Origin: Caldisericota bacterium
GTDB taxonomy: Bacteria > Bipolaricaulota > Bipolaricaulia > Bipolaricaulales > Bipolaricaulaceae
Length of the DNA stretch: 7,760 nt
NCBI GenBank assembly: GCA_013151115.1
Contig: JAADIW010000015.1
Location: 1 to 7,760, forward strand
Direction: 5' to 3'
Shown: positions 6,681-7,760 of the stretch, in pieces
How positions within the stretch are numbered: the stretch's first letter is position 1
How the letters are laid out: the number at the start of each line of letters is the position of its first letter
Notes under the pieces: generated by a model
What the model was told of the DNA's origin: nothing
The model's database searches: none
Seen by the model: the letters and a program-made list of their open reading frames with translations, nothing else
Translations under genes and position numbers: made by a program

Positions 6681-6694
6681 TTGGGCCACTATAT
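6674..6694 (+). promoter_or_regulatory. Operator-like dyad over the -10 box and start site
   Basis: ATATAGT (6674-6680) and ACTATAT (6688-6694) are a perfect 7-bp inverted repeat with a 7-nt spacer, TTGGGCC. The left arm contains the whole -10 hexamer, and the right arm begins at the predicted transcription start. Half-site centres are 14 bp apart, not a full helical turn. The placement suggests a repressor site; the regulator is not in this window. Confidence 0.5.
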
Positions 6695-6720
6695 AGATCG
6701 CTAAAGAGAAAGGGGATAGT

Positions 6721-7671
6721 GTGACGCCGTTCCTCTTCTTGGGCGGTTTCTACGTGGGGTGGAACATCGGGGCCAACGATACGGCCAATTGCGTCGGGAC
6801 ATCGGTCGGCTCGGGGTTGCTCTCCTACCGCGGGGCGATTGTCCTGGTATCGCTGTTCGTGGTCATCGGTGGCCTGCTCCAAGGGGGGAACGTGGCGATG
6901 ACGGTGGGGAAGGGGGTCGTGGAGGTCGAGCTCCCCCAGGCCGCCGTCCTGGTGGCCCTGATCTCGGCGGGGGTCTTCGTCACATTGGCGACCGTGTTGA
7001 AGCTGCCCGTGTCCACCACCCAGGCCATCGTGGGGGCGGTCGCCGGGATAGGCATGGCGGCCGGGGCCCCCGTCAACGTGGGCAAGCTCGCCGAGATCGC
7101 CCAGGTGTGGGTGATCAACCCCTTCCTCATGGCCCTGCTCTCGTACGCCATCTACCGGGTGGCCACCTCCCTCATGCGGCGTGTGCGTTACGTGGAGCTC
7201 TGGGACCGGCTGATGGGGGTTCTGGTCCTTTTCTCCGTGGCCTATATGGCCTTTTCCCTGGGGGCGAATCACGTGGGCACCACGATCGGCCCCCTGGTGA
7301 ACCTGGGGTTCGGGGGCAGATGGTTGATCCTGTTCGGCGGCCTGGCGATTGCCACTGGGGTCCTGACCTTCAGCCGGGGGGTGACGGAGACCTTGAGCGG
7401 TTCCATCACCGTTCTGGATCCACTGAGCGCGTTCTCGGCCCAGGCCGCGGCCGCCATGGGGGTACACCTCTTCTCCATCCTGGGGATCCCGGTCTCCACC
7501 TCCCAGGCGGTGGTGGGCGCGGTGGTGGGTGTGGGCATCGTGAAGGGCATCCGGGCCATCAGCCGCCGCCGCGTGTTGGAGATCCTCATCGGCTGGGTGG
7601 CCACCCCCACCACGGCCGGGCTCCTCGCGTTCGGCCTTTACCGGCTAGTGGGGTACCTCGGCGGCGCTTAG
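6721..7671 (+). CDS. PiT-family inorganic anion (phosphate) permease
   Basis: This is an integral membrane symporter of the PiT family, which normally takes up inorganic phosphate with Na+ or H+. Some bacterial members carry sulfate instead (CysP), so the substrate is inferred. The 316 residues fit the short prokaryotic form. The inverted internal repeat is clear: GANDTAN (17-23) with PVSTTQAIVGAVAGIG (96-111), then GANHVGT (181-187) with PVSTSQAVVGAVVGVG (257-272). Hydrophobic segments lie near residues 3-16, 38-55, 74-95, 130-147, 164-182, 201-217, 240-256 and 286-313. The second signature is unusual: the Asp is His184 and the following Ala-Asn is Gly-Thr. GTG at 6721 has AAAGGGG (ending 6715) 5 nt upstream. 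It has its own promoter and dyad. No PhoU-like partner is visible. The stop overlaps a convergent gene. Confidence 0.9.
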   Translation: MTPFLFLGGFYVGWNIGANDTANCVGTSVGSGLLSYRGAIVLVSLFVVIGGLLQGGNVAMTVGKGVVEVELPQAAVLVALISAGVFVTLATVLKLPVSTTQAIVGAVAGIGMAAGAPVNVGKLAEIAQVWVINPFLMALLSYAIYRVATSLMRRVRYVELWDRLMGVLVLFSVAYMAFSLGANHVGTTIGPLVNLGFGGRWLILFGGLAIATGVLTFSRGVTETLSGSITVLDPLSAFSAQAAAAMGVHLFSILGIPVSTSQAVVGAVVGVGIVKGIRAISRRRVLEILIGWVATPTTAGLLAFGLYRLVGYLGGA

Positions 7672-7760
7672 CCCCCCTCCCCCCGGACGAGTTTCTCCAG
7701 GTATTCCCTGATCTCCTCGAAGCCGTAGATGGTGCGGCCGGTCTCGTAGTCCTCGAGCCA
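7668..7760 (-). CDS. 3' end of an unidentified convergent gene (partial)
   Basis: Reading the minus strand from the window edge gives 30 codons and a TAA stop (7670-7668). The peptide begins WLEDYETGRTIYGFEEIREY and ends LEKLVRGEGG. Third positions are G or C in 28 of 30 codons, as in the real genes here, so it is probably coding. It overlaps the pit stop by 4 nt in convergent orientation. The charged, helical end resembles a thioredoxin or glutaredoxin-like tail ('TG..IYGFEEI..YL'), but the fragment is too short to name. Confidence 0.6.
   Translation of the reverse strand, partial: WLEDYETGRTIYGFEEIREYLEKLVRGEGG

Noticed and set aside
6364..7467. 367-codon minus-strand frame across the end of rng, the promoter region and pit
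   Set aside because: It runs through the AT-rich promoter and against two real genes, and its composition (His, Gly, Pro, Asp) is typical of an antisense shadow.

Overview
The window is about 65% GC and densely packed. All complete genes run on the + strand, with strong GC preference at third codon positions. It is bacterial: bL35, bL20, IF3, the alpha/beta (GlyQ/GlyS) glycyl-tRNA synthetase, NadD and an RNase E/G. I cannot name the phylum from sequence alone. Most genes are housekeeping, so the unusual material lies in small departures from family norms and in the two longer intergenic gaps.

Layout. Positions 1-50 hold what looks like the last codons of an Obg GTPase gene, overlapping nadD (34-621). 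After a 57-nt gap comes a translation block: infC (679 or 697 to 1197), rpmI (1194-1394), rplT (1429-1776), glyQ (1773-2642) and glyS (2623-4695). Most junctions overlap (ATGA, GTGA or 20 nt), which points to one translationally coupled operon. infC probably starts at a non-canonical ATA codon, the kind of start used for IF3 autoregulation.

A 188-nt gap (4696-4883) follows. It is rich in RNA-folding potential: a G-quadruplex motif, an 11-bp long-range inverted repeat, and a competing pseudoknot that would bury the Shine-Dalgarno sequence (SD) of the next gene. It leads into a two-gene unit joined by a GTGA overlap. The first gene (4884-5375) is an HPPK/FolK homologue whose metal-binding and catalytic residues are replaced, so it looks like a pseudoenzyme. 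The second (5372-6592) is an RNase E/G catalytic core that stops before the zinc-link cysteine motif. This leader, dead-HPPK and truncated RNase G combination is the best candidate for something undescribed.

A second gap (6593-6720) holds GC-rich hairpins and then an AT-rich sigma70-type promoter whose -10 box lies inside a perfect 7-bp operator-like dyad. It drives a PiT-family anion permease (6721-7671) whose second signature motif is altered. The last 93 bases hold the 3' end of a convergent minus-strand gene that overlaps the pit stop codon by 4 nt.

The first block makes NAD cofactor precursor, initiation factor, 50S proteins and charged tRNA-Gly. The RNase G-like protein would act in RNA processing or turnover, and the PiT permease takes up inorganic anion, most likely phosphate, under its own control.
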